NCBI GenBank assembly: GCA_032158295.1
Contig: CM063258.1
Location: forward strand, 1,446,001 to 1,510,000
Direction of reading: 5' to 3'
Origin: Pycnopodia helianthoides
Lineage: Eukaryota; Echinodermata; Asteroidea; Forcipulatida; Asteriidae
Length of the DNA: 64,000 bases
Shown: one piece after another, positions 21,738-34,103 of the stretch
How positions within the stretch are numbered: the stretch's first letter is position 1
Layout of the letters: the number at the start of each line of letters is the position of its first letter
Made by a program: the position numbers and the translations under genes
The notes under the pieces: model-generated
Seen by the model: only the letters and a program-made list of their open reading frames with translations
The model's database searches: none
What the model was told of the DNA's origin: nothing

Positions 21738-23984
21738 ATGTCTTGCCCAATTTGCACGGAGCAATATCAACAAACACAACAGCCGAAAGTCCTGACTTGC
21801 GGACACACTTTCTGCATGAATTGCATAAGCGGTTGGTTCAGAACCCAACAAGAGCAACACTCTGCACTAAGTGGAACCGTAGAATGTCCTTTGTGCCGGA
21901 AAAACACCCCCCTCTCAGCATCTGGTAATGGGGTGGCATCACTGCCCACGAACTTTGCACTGAAGGAATTGGTCGAAGAAAGTGAGGAATTTGTGGACGA
22001 TGACAGTAATGTCTCTAAAAAGACCTGCTCTAAACATACCGGAAAGGCTCTTGAATATTCATGCGAAACATGCAATGGGGAGTTGGTTTGTGGACAGTGC
22101 GTCAAGTCAAAGCATCAACAAGCAACTGGACATCAAATCATTCACCTCTTGTCCGCTATGGAGAAAGAGCAGAAAGAAAAAGCCGAACTCCAGAGAAAGG
22201 TTCTGGAACTCCAACAGCGAAACTCTGAGCTGACTTGCAGTACTTCAGTCTCCATGTCAAAACCAAATCACTGCGACAACAGTTATGGTCAGACCAAAAT
22301 GAACACATTACTAACAGAAATATTGGGAGCAAAAAAACTTCTAAAGACCAATCTCAGCCAAGGAAAGTCTTCTTCCACTACCAGCGGACTTGTTTCCAAT
22401 CCTGGTCAAGAGACAGCAGCTGTTGACAAAGCTTATGGAGCAGTTCTTGATGAGATACGAAATCCTCAGGCCAGGCTGGAACAAGTGTCATCACCAAGTT
22501 CCCAACAAAAACCTGCAGTGAGTACCTTTGAAGATCTTTACAGCCCAACCCCCTCTGACTCAAGCCTGTCAGGGAAACCAAAAACCCTGCCTATGACTGT
22601 TTGCAGGTTTCGTCCTCATTCTGTCGTACTTTCGCCAAGTTCCCAACAAAAAACAGCAGTGAGTACATTTGAAGATCTTTACAGCCCAGCTCCCTCTGAC
22701 TCAAGCCTATCAGGGAAACCCAAAACCCTGCCTAAGACTTTTCGCAGGTCTCGTCCTCATTCTCTTGTACCTTCGCTAAGTGCCCCCCAAAAAACACCAT
22801 TGACTTCATTTGAAGATCTTCATGATCAAAGTCCCTCTAACCTGAGCCTGTCAGGGGAACCCAACTTCCTGCCTAAGCCGGTTCCGAGGTCTTGTCCTCA
22901 TTCTGTCGCACTTTCGCCAGGTGCCCAACAAAAAACAACAGTGAGTTCATTTGAAGATCTTTACAGCCCAACTACCTTTGGCTCAAGCATTTCAGGGAAA
23001 CCTAAAACCCTGCCTAAGACTTTTCGCAGGATTCGTCCTCATTCTGCCGTACTTTCGCCAAGTGCCCAACAAAAAACAACAGTGAGTTCATTTGAACATC
23101 TTTACAGCACTACTCACTCTGACTCGAGCCTGTCAGGGGAGCCCAACTTCCTGCCTAAGCCGGTTCCGAGGTCTAGTCCTCATTCTGCCGTACTTTCGCC
23201 AAGTTCCCAACAAAAAACAGCAGTGAGTACATTTGAAGATCTTTACAGCCCAGCTCCCTCTGACTCAAGCCTGTCAGGGAAACCCAAAACCCTGCCTAAG
23301 ACTTTTCGCAGGTCTCGTCCTCATTCTGTTGTACCTTCGCCAAGTGCCCAACAAAAATCAACAGTGAGTACATTTGAAGACCTTCATGATCAAAGTCCTT
23401 CTAACTCAAGTCTGTCAGGTGGGTCCAACTTCCTGCCCAAGCCTGTTCCAAGGTGTCGTTCTCATTCTGCCGTACTTTCGCCAATTGCCCAAAACATATC
23501 AGCAGTGAGTACATTTGACGATCTTTACAGCCCAACTCCCTTTGACTCAAGCCTGTCAAAGAAACCAAAAACCCTGCCTAAACCTGTTCCGAGGTCCCGT
23601 CCTCATTCTGTCATGGTTTCACCACGTTCCCCCCAAAATAATGCAGTAAATTCACCTCATCTTCAGCCAGGTTGGTTTACTTTTGGTACAACTCCTCCTG
23701 ACTTAATCCCGTCAAAGAAGCCCATCGTCTCGCCGAAGCCTACTGCAAGACCACGTCCAGATTCTCCTTGTCTTGATGGGATTTTTGTTCCCGCAGGTAA
23801 TTTATCAAGGAATGAACCTTTGTATAATCCATCAGCAAGGAACCCCCGGTCAAGCGGTCCAGTTGATAGCCATTGTTCAACTGACTCAATGCAACCTGAG
23901 GAAGCTGATACAGAAATGATATCAGCCAGAAGCAAGCTGGCAATGGTTCTACGGAACTCACTGCAACGTTCACCTCCACCATAG
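21738..23984 (+). CDS. TRIM-like RING/B-box protein, copy D (748 aa, 8 repeats, intact)
   Basis: Intact frame from the ATG at 21738. The frame is open upstream but lacks an ATG. RING ligands at residues 3-53, B-box starting near residue 98 (CSKH, CETC, CGQC), short Glu/Lys/Gln-rich coiled coil at about 138-168. Eight 47-residue repeats follow, then the A-type tail with PGWFTFGTTPPDLIP and the terminus LQRSPPP. The 5' part matches F at diagnostic sites (HSLVPS, SCPHSV, FEDLYSPAP) and the 3' part matches B (PTPFDSS, then the X-type tail). The switch lies between 23241 and 23542. D is therefore the junction gene of the 16.5-kb duplication and probably encodes a functional chimera. E3 activity is inferred from the RING. 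Confidence 0.8.
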   Translation: MSCPICTEQYQQTQQPKVLTCGHTFCMNCISGWFRTQQEQHSALSGTVECPLCRKNTPLSASGNGVASLPTNFALKELVEESEEFVDDDSNVSKKTCSKHTGKALEYSCETCNGELVCGQCVKSKHQQATGHQIIHLLSAMEKEQKEKAELQRKVLELQQRNSELTCSTSVSMSKPNHCDNSYGQTKMNTLLTEILGAKKLLKTNLSQGKSSSTTSGLVSNPGQETAAVDKAYGAVLDEIRNPQARLEQVSSPSSQQKPAVSTFEDLYSPTPSDSSLSGKPKTLPMTVCRFRPHSVVLSPSSQQKTAVSTFEDLYSPAPSDSSLSGKPKTLPKTFRRSRPHSLVPSLSAPQKTPLTSFEDLHDQSPSNLSLSGEPNFLPKPVPRSCPHSVALSPGAQQKTTVSSFEDLYSPTTFGSSISGKPKTLPKTFRRIRPHSAVLSPSAQQKTTVSSFEHLYSTTHSDSSLSGEPNFLPKPVPRSSPHSAVLSPSSQQKTAVSTFEDLYSPAPSDSSLSGKPKTLPKTFRRSRPHSVVPSPSAQQKSTVSTFEDLHDQSPSNSSLSGGSNFLPKPVPRCRSHSAVLSPIAQNISAVSTFDDLYSPTPFDSSLSKKPKTLPKPVPRSRPHSVMVSPRSPQNNAVNSPHLQPGWFTFGTTPPDLIPSKKPIVSPKPTARPRPDSPCLDGIFVPAGNLSRNEPLYNPSARNPRSSGPVDSHCSTDSMQPEEADTEMISARSKLAMVLRNSLQRSPPP
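22512..23610 (+). repeat. 141-bp coding tandem repeats, copy D (8 units)
   Basis: Eight units. Units 1 to 6 (up to the diagnostic C at 23241) are like F and unit 8 is like B. The array is thus the site of recombination. Confidence 0.85.
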
Positions 23985-26933
23985 AGTATTTCCTCCTAAC
24001 CCACAAAATACACTTGCGTAGATTTTTTTCAAACCATAAGAGTTGATTTTTGTACAGTAAGCAGCAGCATAACATTTGTTACAATTTGTACAGGTTTATT
24101 GTATGATTTGTTTATTTAAAACTATACTATAGGAATAGTAGTAGTCTAGTATCTTTCATGAAACTTATAGTGTCTATAAATTTATGGGTGTCATATCTAA
24201 TGATCTTATTTTGGGAAAACAGGGTAGCTTTACCTTGCTCTTGCTTTAAAGGCACTGGGCACTATTGATAATTACTCAAAATAATTATTAGCATAAAACC
24301 TTACTTGGTAACGAGTAATGGGGAGAGGTTTACAGTATAAAACATTGTGAGAAACGGCTCCCTCTTAAATGACATAGTTTTCGAGAAAGAAGTAGTTTTC
24401 CACGAATTTGATTTCGAGACCTCAGAATTAGATTTTGAGGTCTCGAAATCAACCATCTGAAAGCACACAACTTCGTGTGACAAGGGTGTTTTTTCTTTCA
24501 TAGTTATCTCGCAACTTCGACGACCAATTGAGCTCAAGTTTTTTACAGGTTTGTTATTTTATCCATATGTTGAGATACACCAAGTGAGAAGACTGGTCTT
24601 TGACAATTACCAATAGTGTCCAGTGTCTTTAATGATGCACTCGTAAGGGCACAACTAATGTGTTTATTTAAATGTATTATACAGGATTGGTAAGGATAAC
24701 AAGCTCCATTGCTTAAATTTAGTCTGAAAGCTTACTAAGTTCTTACTAGAACCATTTTTTCTGTGACATATTTTCCCTCTGAAAATCAGTCAAAATTCGA
24801 CTGAGAATAGCGCATTGGTTTTACACTATTTTCCCCAGACTCATAGTCATACAACTTATTTTGTCAGCTCTACCAATTCTGTATAATACCTTTAAGATAA
24901 AAGTGACAGACTCATTTTAATTTTAACCAGAAGTGCTCACTTTCCTGCAAAAGCGGTCGACTAAAACAAAACACACACTCCAACTCAGCACAGAATGGGA
25001 AGTTTGGGACTTTGAAATGCCTAACATAAAATATGTGAAGAACATACTATGGCCTAAAAAATCAATAATAGTTGCTTTATCTGAATGCAAATCACCAAAA
25101 ACTACCGGCCCTTAGAAAAACAGAAGGAACATTTTATTGAGAACAAGAGCTGACCTATGCATGTACACATGATAAAGGATTTGATAGGCTTTTCAGGCTA
25201 TTTAATAATAATTATGATGATTTTTCTGAGGGCGAAACAAATTTCAGAAATCAGATTAAAGTAGGAAGAATGTAATGCCTTCTAACATGTCTAACATGCC
25301 ATGCCTTCTAACATATAGGCAACCAGGTCATCGTGCAGCGCGACGAGCACAACTTTGTTGATCTTTTCCCCATGATACGCTGCAATCCCAACCTCTCCTT
25401 GGCAAACTATAGAGGGCCCACTGCATTGTGAATTGCCCATACATGTATATTAATAAGTATGTAAATGAGGGAAAATACTATTCTGGATTTAATTCACCCG
25501 CAAGACGGCATATTTACCAAAAAAAGTGCTTGCACTTTGGTCACTCTTCCAAACATAATTTATGCTTTATAAACAATCAAAACAAAATCTGTGTAAGAAA
25601 AAACAAGAACCACTTGGCAAAGAGCCAAATTTAATGCTTTTGATACAAAAGCGTCAAGAGTTAATTCACAGGAAAGCAACAATTTTGCAAAGAGTTTTTT
25701 ATCCAACTATTGCAGATTATTAAATCAGCAAATAACATTCAAAATTATTTAATAGAACAGGTTAAAAGTTTTGTGAAGATGCTTGTCTTCAATTATTATT
25801 CTTAATTATTTCTTATAATGTTATTACAAAATTTTGTATGCATTTAAGTTTCTTTTTAAAAAATATTGTAAAAGGTTTTTAAAAATTTTTTAAAAAGGGT
25901 TTCTAGATTTTAGAAACAAATGTACAGGAATATTGTATTATAGAATTAAGTTATGGTACATGATTTGTAATATTAAAAGGACACAATCTGAAATCTGATA
26001 CTTTTTACAAATCATACTAATTCCAATTGTCATAAAAAGTGTTTCTGCGTGAAAATACTACCATAGGACACACCCCCCACCCCAAAAAAGTTACATCTCA
26101 TTTTGTTTTGCATTTGTCCCAAAAAATTACCACCATAAAAGAACGGAACAAAATCCCTGCCAACCCGTTTTTGTTATCTCAAAATCCACCCAACAGCACT
26201 CCACACTAATGACGTCACTTTTGCTCCAAATACCCGGATGCCAGACTGACACATGATGCGCCCGCACGTCAGTGAACTTTGACATGTTGTCTGAAGTCGG
26301 GTTAATTGCGTGACGTCACCAAATTGAGCTCTTTTTTTAACAATCGTGCAGAGTGCTATTTGATTAAATTTTCTTAAGTTGTACAGTGTAATTGTGGAGG
26401 AAAAGACGATTTTATTAAATTTACCCTTCCAAAAATAAAAAGTATATTATACGTTTAGGTTAAAATTCCACTCTAGTAATTTTCTCATTTCAACCCAATA
26501 GTATTCAGACTCCAAATTTGCATACTCGTTCTTGAATATAAATGTACTTTGACTCTTGTACAGTGTAATTGTTGGGAAAAAGATTATTTGATTAAAATTG
26601 TTCTTCCAAAAATAAAAAGTATGTTATACATTGTACCTTAACCCCAAATAGGTTCAAATTCCGCTCAAGTCAATTATTTCTTTGTTCAACCCAATATTAT
26701 TCAGATTCCGAATTTGCATACTCGTTACTTGAATATAAATGTGCTTTGACTCTTTCCAATACTCGTGGTCAAAGCTGCCTTTTAATAAATTTGTGCATAG
26801 TACACATGAGACTGTGGCTTCGAAACAACACGTAATTTCCTTGCATTTTATATTTTAAGTTATTAGACTCGACCTGGATGAAAAAAACACCTAAGGTTGG
26901 AAGAGAAAAATAGTCCCTCCTACTCTATGACCG
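23985..26933. other. X-type 3' flank of copy D
   Basis: Third copy of flank X. At several small indels it agrees with the A flank rather than the B flank (for example TTTACCCTTCC and ATACGTTT near 26425 and 26452). No gene seen. Confidence 0.75.
24246..24632. mobile_element. TTAA-flanked MITE, family 1 (flank X of D)
   Basis: Duplicated copy of the 2058-2444 element. Confidence 0.75.
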
Positions 26934-27407
26934 GTGCAAAGACTGGGGATCCCCTTTGGTGTTGAGCAATCGAGAGCTTAACACTTAGAATTCACATTGT
27001 GTGCAGTGGAAAGGTCAGGGACAAGTTTATTTTGAGCACAGTTCAATGGAGTGCACGCTATTTTCAAAAAAATAAGTCCATTGTTAAAAACTGTATGGAA
27101 AACCCAAAACCTGACATACAACTCATTTCAAACAACTGACTTTCAAAATATGCATTCATCCAGAAATGTAACTTTTATGCAGTAAGCTGGTTGAAATGTA
27201 TGTATATTTCAACTGTGCCTCAACTCAATAACCATTAATGCAAAGTGCCTTGCTCAATGTATAGCATTGCAGACAACCCAAGTTACATACAAGTACACGG
27301 TTGTGAGGAAAATACTTTCATTAGTATTTGGATTCTTGTCCAATTAGAGATTGGACACTCAATGACATCGGAAGGAGCTGTTGTGGCTCATATCTAAGGT
27401 GACCAAG
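26934..27407 (+). promoter_or_regulatory. Conserved 5' module of copy E
   Basis: Same sequence type as the modules of B and C, with the inverted CCAAT pair close to the ATG. Confidence 0.4.
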
Positions 27408-30400
27408 ATGTCTTGTCCAATTTGCACGGAGCAATTCCAACAAAGTCAGCAGCCGAAAGTCCTGACTTGCGGACACACTTTCTGCATATTGCATAAGTGA
27501 TTGGTTCAGAACCCAGCAAGAGCAACACTCTGCACCAAGTGAAACCGTACAATGTCCTTTGTGCCGGAAAAAACACCCCCCTCCCAGCATCTGGTAATGG
27601 GGTGGCAGCACTGCCCACAAACTTTGCACTGCTGGAACTGGTCGAAGAAAGTGAGGAAATTGTGGATGATGGCAGTAAAAAGACCTGCTCTATACATACC
27701 GGAAAGGCTCTTGAATATTCGTGCGAGACATGCAGTTGGGAGTTGGTTTGTGGACAGTGCGTCAAGTCAAAGCATCAACCAGCAACTGGACATCAAATCA
27801 TTAACCTCCTGTCCGCTATGGAGAAAGAGCAGAAAGAAAAAGCCGAACTCCAGAGAAAGGTTGTGGAACTCCAACAGCAAAACTCTGAGCTGACTTGCAG
27901 TACTTCATTCGCCATGTCAAAACCAAATCCCTGCAACAACAATTATGGTCAGACCAAAATGAAGACTTCACTAGCAGAAATGTTGGGAGCAAGAAAACTT
28001 CTAAAGACTAATCTCAGCCAAGGAAAGTCTTCTTCCTCTGACAGCGAACTTGTTTCCAATCCTGGTCAAGAGACAGCAGCTGTTGACAAAGCTTATGGAG
28101 CAGTTCTTGATGAGATACGAAATCCTCAGGCCAGGCTGGAACAAGTGTCATCACCAAGTTCCCAACAAAAACCTGCAGTGAGTACCTTTGAAGATCTTTA
28201 CAGCCCAACCCCCTCTGACTCAAGCCTGTCAGGGAAACCAAAAACCCTGCCTATGACTGTTTGCAGGTTTCGTCCTCATTCTGTCGTACTTTCGCCAAGT
28301 TCCCAACAAAAAACAGCAGTGAGTACATTTGAAGATCTTTACAGCCCAGCTCCCTCTGACTCAAGCCTATCAGGGAAACCCAAAACCCTGCCTAAGACTT
28401 TTCGCAGGTCTCGTCCTCATTCTGTTGTACCTTCGCTAAGTGCCCCCCAAAAAACACCATTGACTTCATTTGAAGATCTTCATGATCAAAGTCCCTCTAA
28501 CCTGAGCCTGTCAGGGGAACCCAACTTCCTGCCTAAGCCGGTTCCGAGGTCTCGTCCTCATTCTGTCGCACTTTCGCCAGGTGCCCAACAAAAAACAACA
28601 GTGAGTTCATTTGAAGATCTTTACAGCCCAACTACCTTTGGCTCAAGCATTTCAGGGAAACCTAAAACCCTGCCTAAGACTTTTCGCAGGACTCGTCCTC
28701 ATTCTGCCGTACTTTCGCCAAGTGTCCAACAAAAAACAACAGTGAGTTCATTTGAACATCTTTACAGCACTACTCACTCTGACTCGAGCCTGTCAGGGGA
28801 GCCCAACTTCCTGCCTAAGCCGGTTCCGAGGTCTAGTCCTCATTCTGCCGTACTTTCGCCAAGTTCCCAACAAAAAACAGCAGTGAGTACATTTGAAGAT
28901 ATTTACAGCCCAGCTCCCTCTGACTCAAGCCTGTCAGGGAAACCCAAAACCCTGCCTAAGACTTTTCGCAGGTCTCGTCCTCATTCTGTTGTACCTTCGC
29001 CAAGTGCCCAACAAAAATCAACAGTGAGTACATTTGAAGACCTTCATGATCAAAGTCCTTCTAACTCAAGTCTGTCAGGTGGGTCCAACTTCCTGCCCAA
29101 GCCTGTTCCAAGGTGTCGTTCTCATTCTGCCGTACTTTCGCCAATTGCCCAAAACATATCAGCAGTGAGTACATTTGACGATCTTTACAGCCCAACTCCC
29201 TTTGACTCAAGCCTGTCAAAGAAACCAAAAACCCTGCCTAAACCTGTTCCGAGGTCTCGTCCTTATTCTGTCGAACTAACGCGAAATGCCCAACAAAAAA
29301 CAGCAGGGAATACATTTGAAGATCTTTACAGCCAAACTCCCTCTGACTCCAGACTGTCAGGGACACCCAAAACCCTGCCTGAGACTGTTCGCAGGTCTCG
29401 TCATAATTTTGTTGTACTTTCGCCAAGTGCTAAACAAAAAACAGCAGTGAGTACATTTGAAGTTCATCATGATCACAATCCCTCTAACTTAAGCCTGTCA
29501 GGGGGGCCTAACTTTCTGCCTAAGCCTGTTCCAAGTTCTCGTCCTCATTCTGTCGTACTTTCGCCAAGTGCCCAACAAAAAACAGCAGTGAGTACATTTG
29601 AAAATCTTTACAGCCCAACTACCTCTGACTCAAGCCTGTCAGGGAAAGCCAAAACCCTGCCTAAGACTTTTCGCAGGATTCAACCTCATTCTGCCGTACT
29701 TTCGCCAAGTGCCGAACAAAAAACAGCAGTGAGTACATTTGCAGATCTTTACAGCTCAACTCCTTCTGACTCAAGCCTGTCAGGAAAACCCAAAACCCTG
29801 CCTATGACTGTTTGCAGGTCTGGTCCTCATTCTGCCGTACTTTCGCCAAGTGCCCAACAAAAAACAACAGTGAGTTCATTTGAACATCTTTACAGCACTA
29901 CTCACTCTGACTCGAGCCTGTCAGGGGAGCCCAACTTCCTGCCTAAGCCTGCACCGAGGTCTCGTCCTTATTCTGTTGCACTTTCGCCAAGTTCCCAACA
30001 AACAACAGCAGTTAGTACATTTGAAGATCTTTACAGCCCAACTACCTTTGGCTCCAGCATTTCAGGGAAACCCAAAACCCTGCCTAAGACTTTTCGCAGG
30101 ATTCGTCCTCATTCTGCCGTACTTTCGCCAAGTGCCCAACAAAAAACAGCAGTGAGTACGATTGAAGATCTTTACAGCACAACTCCCTCCGACTCGAGCC
30201 GGTCATTAGCGAAGCCCAACTTCCTGCCTAAGCCTGCACCGAGGTCTCGTCCTTATTCTGTTGCACTTTCGCCAAGTTCCCAACAAACAACAGCAGTTAG
30301 TACATTTGAAGATCTTTACAGCCCAACTACCTTTGGCTCCAGCATTTCAGGGAAACCCAAAACCCTGCCTAAGACTTTTCGCAGGATTCGTCCTCATTCT

Positions 30401-30811
30401 GTCGTACTTTTGCCAGGTGCCCAACAAAAAACAGCAGTGAGTACATTTGAAGATCTTTACAGCACAACTCCCTCTGACTCGAGCCTGTCAGGGGGGGCCA
30501 ACTTCCTGCCTAAGCCTGTTCCGAGGTCTCTTCCTTATTCTGTCGCACCTTCGCCAAGTTCCCAACAAAAAACAGCAGTGAGTACATTTGAAGATCTTTA
30601 CAGCACAACTCCCTCTGACTCGAGCCTGTCAGGGGGGGCCAACTTCCTGCCTAAGCCTGTTCCGAGGTCTCGCGCTTTATTTTCGTCGTCATCAAATCCC
30701 ACCGACTCTTGTTCCGAGGTCTCGTCCTCATTCTGTCGTACTTTTGCCAGGTGCCCAACAAAAAACAGCAGTGAGTTCATTCGAAGATCTTCCCGACCAA
30801 AGTCTTTCTAA
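27408..30811 (+). pseudogene. TRIM-like copy E, 18 repeats, RING broken by two indels
   Basis: The ATG at 27408 is followed by only 30 codons. A GA dinucleotide present in B and C is missing near 27488, so the frame stops at 27498-27500 in the middle of the RING. A second change, A5 to A6 near 27570, moves the rest into a frame that is open, without a nearby ATG, from about 27497 to 30811. That frame covers the B-box, coiled coil and all 18 repeats. Otherwise nearly identical to C, including CETCSW, but without C's break near 11683. Either a very recent pseudogene or assembly error. Confidence 0.7.
28172..30696 (+). repeat. 141-bp coding tandem repeats, copy E (18 units)
   Basis: Same 18 units as copy C, in one continuous frame. 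Confidence 0.85.
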
Positions 30812-31043
30812 CTCAAGCCTGTCAGGGGAGCCCAACTTCCTGCCCAAGCCTGTTCCGAGGTCTCGTCCTTATTCTGTCGCACCTTCGCCAAGTTCCCAAC
30901 AAAAAACAGCAGTGAGTACATTTGAAGATCTTTACAGCACAACTCCCTCTGACTCGAGCCTGTCAGGGGGGGCCAACTTCCTGCCTAAGCCTGTTCCGAG
31001 GTCTCGCGCTTTATTTTCGTCGTCATCAAATCAGCGTAATTAA
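30711..31043 (+). pseudogene. Out-of-frame terminal repeats after copy E
   Basis: Same terminal duplication and frame change as after copy C; junction at 30697/30698. Confidence 0.6.
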
Positions 31044-31547
31044 ACCTAGTCACACAGACTAACGAATATTGCCTGTCTTCCTTAGAAAACTCATTTTGCT
31101 CACGTTTTGTTCAAGAAAAACAAGCAAAATTATGGATTGCACAAACTCTTTTAATAACTGCTGCATTAACAAATTATCTTTGATTTGAAAAATTAAGAAA
31201 TGCCAACTTGTGCAACCCATACACACAAGTACATTGTATTATACTGGCAAATATTGACATAAAAAACACTTTTAGTTCGGTATCTTCTTGAAAATGTGAC
31301 TGTCGGGGCACATTCCTACTTACCGTGGGACTTTGCGCTTACGGTCACCAGTTCATTTACAGCTACGGTTGGCACAAAATGTCTGCAATATCTGTGTAAG
31401 TAAATAATACTGAATGTGATTTACATGTACGCAAGTTACAAATTTCCTTTAAACTGCGCTTGATTTTTCTCCAACCAAAAGAGTTGATTTTGTCTTACAG
31501 TATTCAGCAGCATAAATTGGGCCCAAACTTGCTGCAATTTTACAGGT

Positions 31548-31941
31548 TTAAAGGAACATTACAGAATTGGTTTTGCTAACAACACAGTTGCTGGCAGTGT
31601 AAGCACTTTATGTAATCCACCATATACATAAACTGACAAACCTGTAGAAGTTTGAGATCGATCGGCCATCTGGGTCACGAGAAAATAGTGAAAAACCCAT
31701 TACACATTTTGCATGAAATCGTATAGATTCAACAAATGAATAAAACGCTCACTGAGCGATAAACTCCAATCGGAAAATTAGTTTATTCATTTCTCATCAA
31801 ATATGGCATTTCAGACAGAAATATTTCAAGGGATGTTTTCTATAATCATCATCATTAGACCGTGTAAGTTTTATGTAAATCTGTGATCAAAAAGTATATT
31901 TTACAAGTTTTTTTCTTACCAATTCTGTAATGTTCCTTTAA
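31548..31941. mobile_element. TTAA-flanked MITE, family 2 (flank Y of E)
   Basis: Duplicate of 15018-15411. Confidence 0.7.
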
Positions 31942-33184
31942 TGTATGATTTGTTTATTTAAAACTATACTATAGGACAGGTAGTAATCTTTCATGAAGCT
32001 TAAAATTTCTATAAAATTATGGGCGTCATATCTATAATGATCTTATTTTGGGAAAACATGGGAGCTTTACCTTGCGCTATGCTTTAATGATGCACTCGTA
32101 AGAGCACAATGTGTTATTATTTTGATTTGAAGGTAGTATACAGGATTGATAAGGATAACAAACATCATTGCTGACTATAATTATGAAGTTCTTACTTGAA
32201 CCATTTTTTCTGTGACATATTTTCCCTCTGAAAATCAGTCATATTCGAGAAAACTGTATCTGAAAACCTAAAAACGCAGCAGCTGATTTCAGTTGTAACA
32301 AGCAGAATTATTAAGTACAATGCGTTTACGTGATGAAAATTGTGCGTTGTTTTTAATATTTTCTCCTGACTCACAATGGATTTTGCTCAAATTTTGACAG
32401 GTTTGTTATTTCATGTGTATGGTCTCACAAAGCATGAACAATTTCTCTGACTATTTTGTCAGCTGAGTCCTGTATAATATATTAAAGATTAATGTGACAG
32501 ACTCATTTTTCGTTTTGATTTATCAATATGGGTGATTGAGCATACAGTGCGCCCTCATCCATAACCAGGAGCGGCTCACTTTCCTACAAAAGCGGTTGAC
32601 TAAAACCATCCCACTCCAACCCAGCACAGTATGGGAAGTTTGGTACCTTGAAATGTCTAACATTTATGTGAAAAACAATCTCTGCTGATACTTTTTGCTT
32701 TATCTGAATGCAAACCACCCAAAACTACCGGCCTTTGGAAAAACAGAAGGAACATATGATTTGTCATGTACAATTTTATGTAAACTTACTTTCCCACGTA
32801 AATAACTCATACCAACCGTACATGTACTTGTACATGTACTGAGTACACACACACAATACAGCCAGCCGAGACATTGTGTGGACAGGGTGTTTCAGTGTAA
32901 CTAAATAAGTCTCAAGTTATTAATCATTTAATGCAAACAATTTGAGGCAGAAAAGGAAATGCGACATTTTACTGTTACAAACAATTTACTCATGAAATTG
33001 TAACCAAATGCGACAATTTGCTGTTAGTGTTACAAACAATTTACTCATGAAATGTTAACCAACTTCCCAGCACAATTTATATGAACCAAAGATCGAATAG
33101 CGCCGTAGGCGCTACACGATCTTTGATATGAACACAACAAAGTCGAAAGAGCAACGCTGTTGCTACTACTACTGGTATTATACT

Positions 33185-33301
33185 AGCCCACCTTGTTGGG
33201 CTGTTGGCTCTCTTTTAACATCGGTCTTATAACACTGTAATGGTGAGTGTTATAAGACCAAAGTTAAAAGAGAGCCATATAACAGCCCAACAAGGTGGGC
33301 T
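33185..33301. repeat. Long imperfect inverted repeat (flank Y of E)
   Basis: Duplicate of 16655-16771. Confidence 0.7.
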
Positions 33302-34061
33302 ACGCTGTTGCTAAAATAACGTTACTCGTGCCAATCTGTTCAACCCTGAACCATTGGTGGCTAAAGCCATTCATCGCCACACGCAAAAACGTACACATAA
33401 CCAGTGCAAAATTTTAAACAGTGAAGCAAAACGTATCTTGCCATTTAAAAAATGTGTGACACTATCTTAGAAAAAAATGTTCACAAGAAGAAAGTGTATA
33501 CATTACTGATTCTGTTCCTATAAGTTTTGCCAGTTAAACCTACCAATTAGTACACGAACTTACCATTTTAGAAAAATGTGCAGTTGTTTCAGAGTTGACA
33601 CCGCCGAAGTTTGTAAAACAGACGTTTTAGCAACGGCTTTTTCGAAGCTGTAAAACTACTTTACATTGGTCCTAAGTTCAACTCAAAAATGACGTTGGTA
33701 AAATTTGCCCAATCACAAAATTTGTTAGAGCACCGTGTGTCTACACGTCAGAATGTACACTTCCCAAATCAGCCGTCGGGTTGCTAAAATAAGTTAACAA
33801 AAGAGCCCTCATGCGGCTGAATCAGGGAGACTTGTAGTCTGGTTCCCAGACCCAAAAATCTCCGACTAGGCTCTTAACAAGTGACGTCAAGGAATCTTTG
33901 GTCAGGGAACCAGACTAACCATCCTATACTATGGTAAAGATATCTGTTGTTGATCTTCGCTCGTCCCCAGCGCCTTGCCTTAAAACCAAAGGCGCTGGGA
34001 TGGGCAAACGTACCGTTAACGTTGATGCTCAGTCCCATCATGCATCACACTCACACTGCAA

Positions 34062-34103
34062 CACTGATCTCTATATACTGACGTCAGTATATAGAGATCA
34101 GTG
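34062..34103. repeat. Perfect 42-bp palindrome (flank Y of E)
   Basis: Unchanged duplicate of 17532-17573. Confidence 0.8.
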
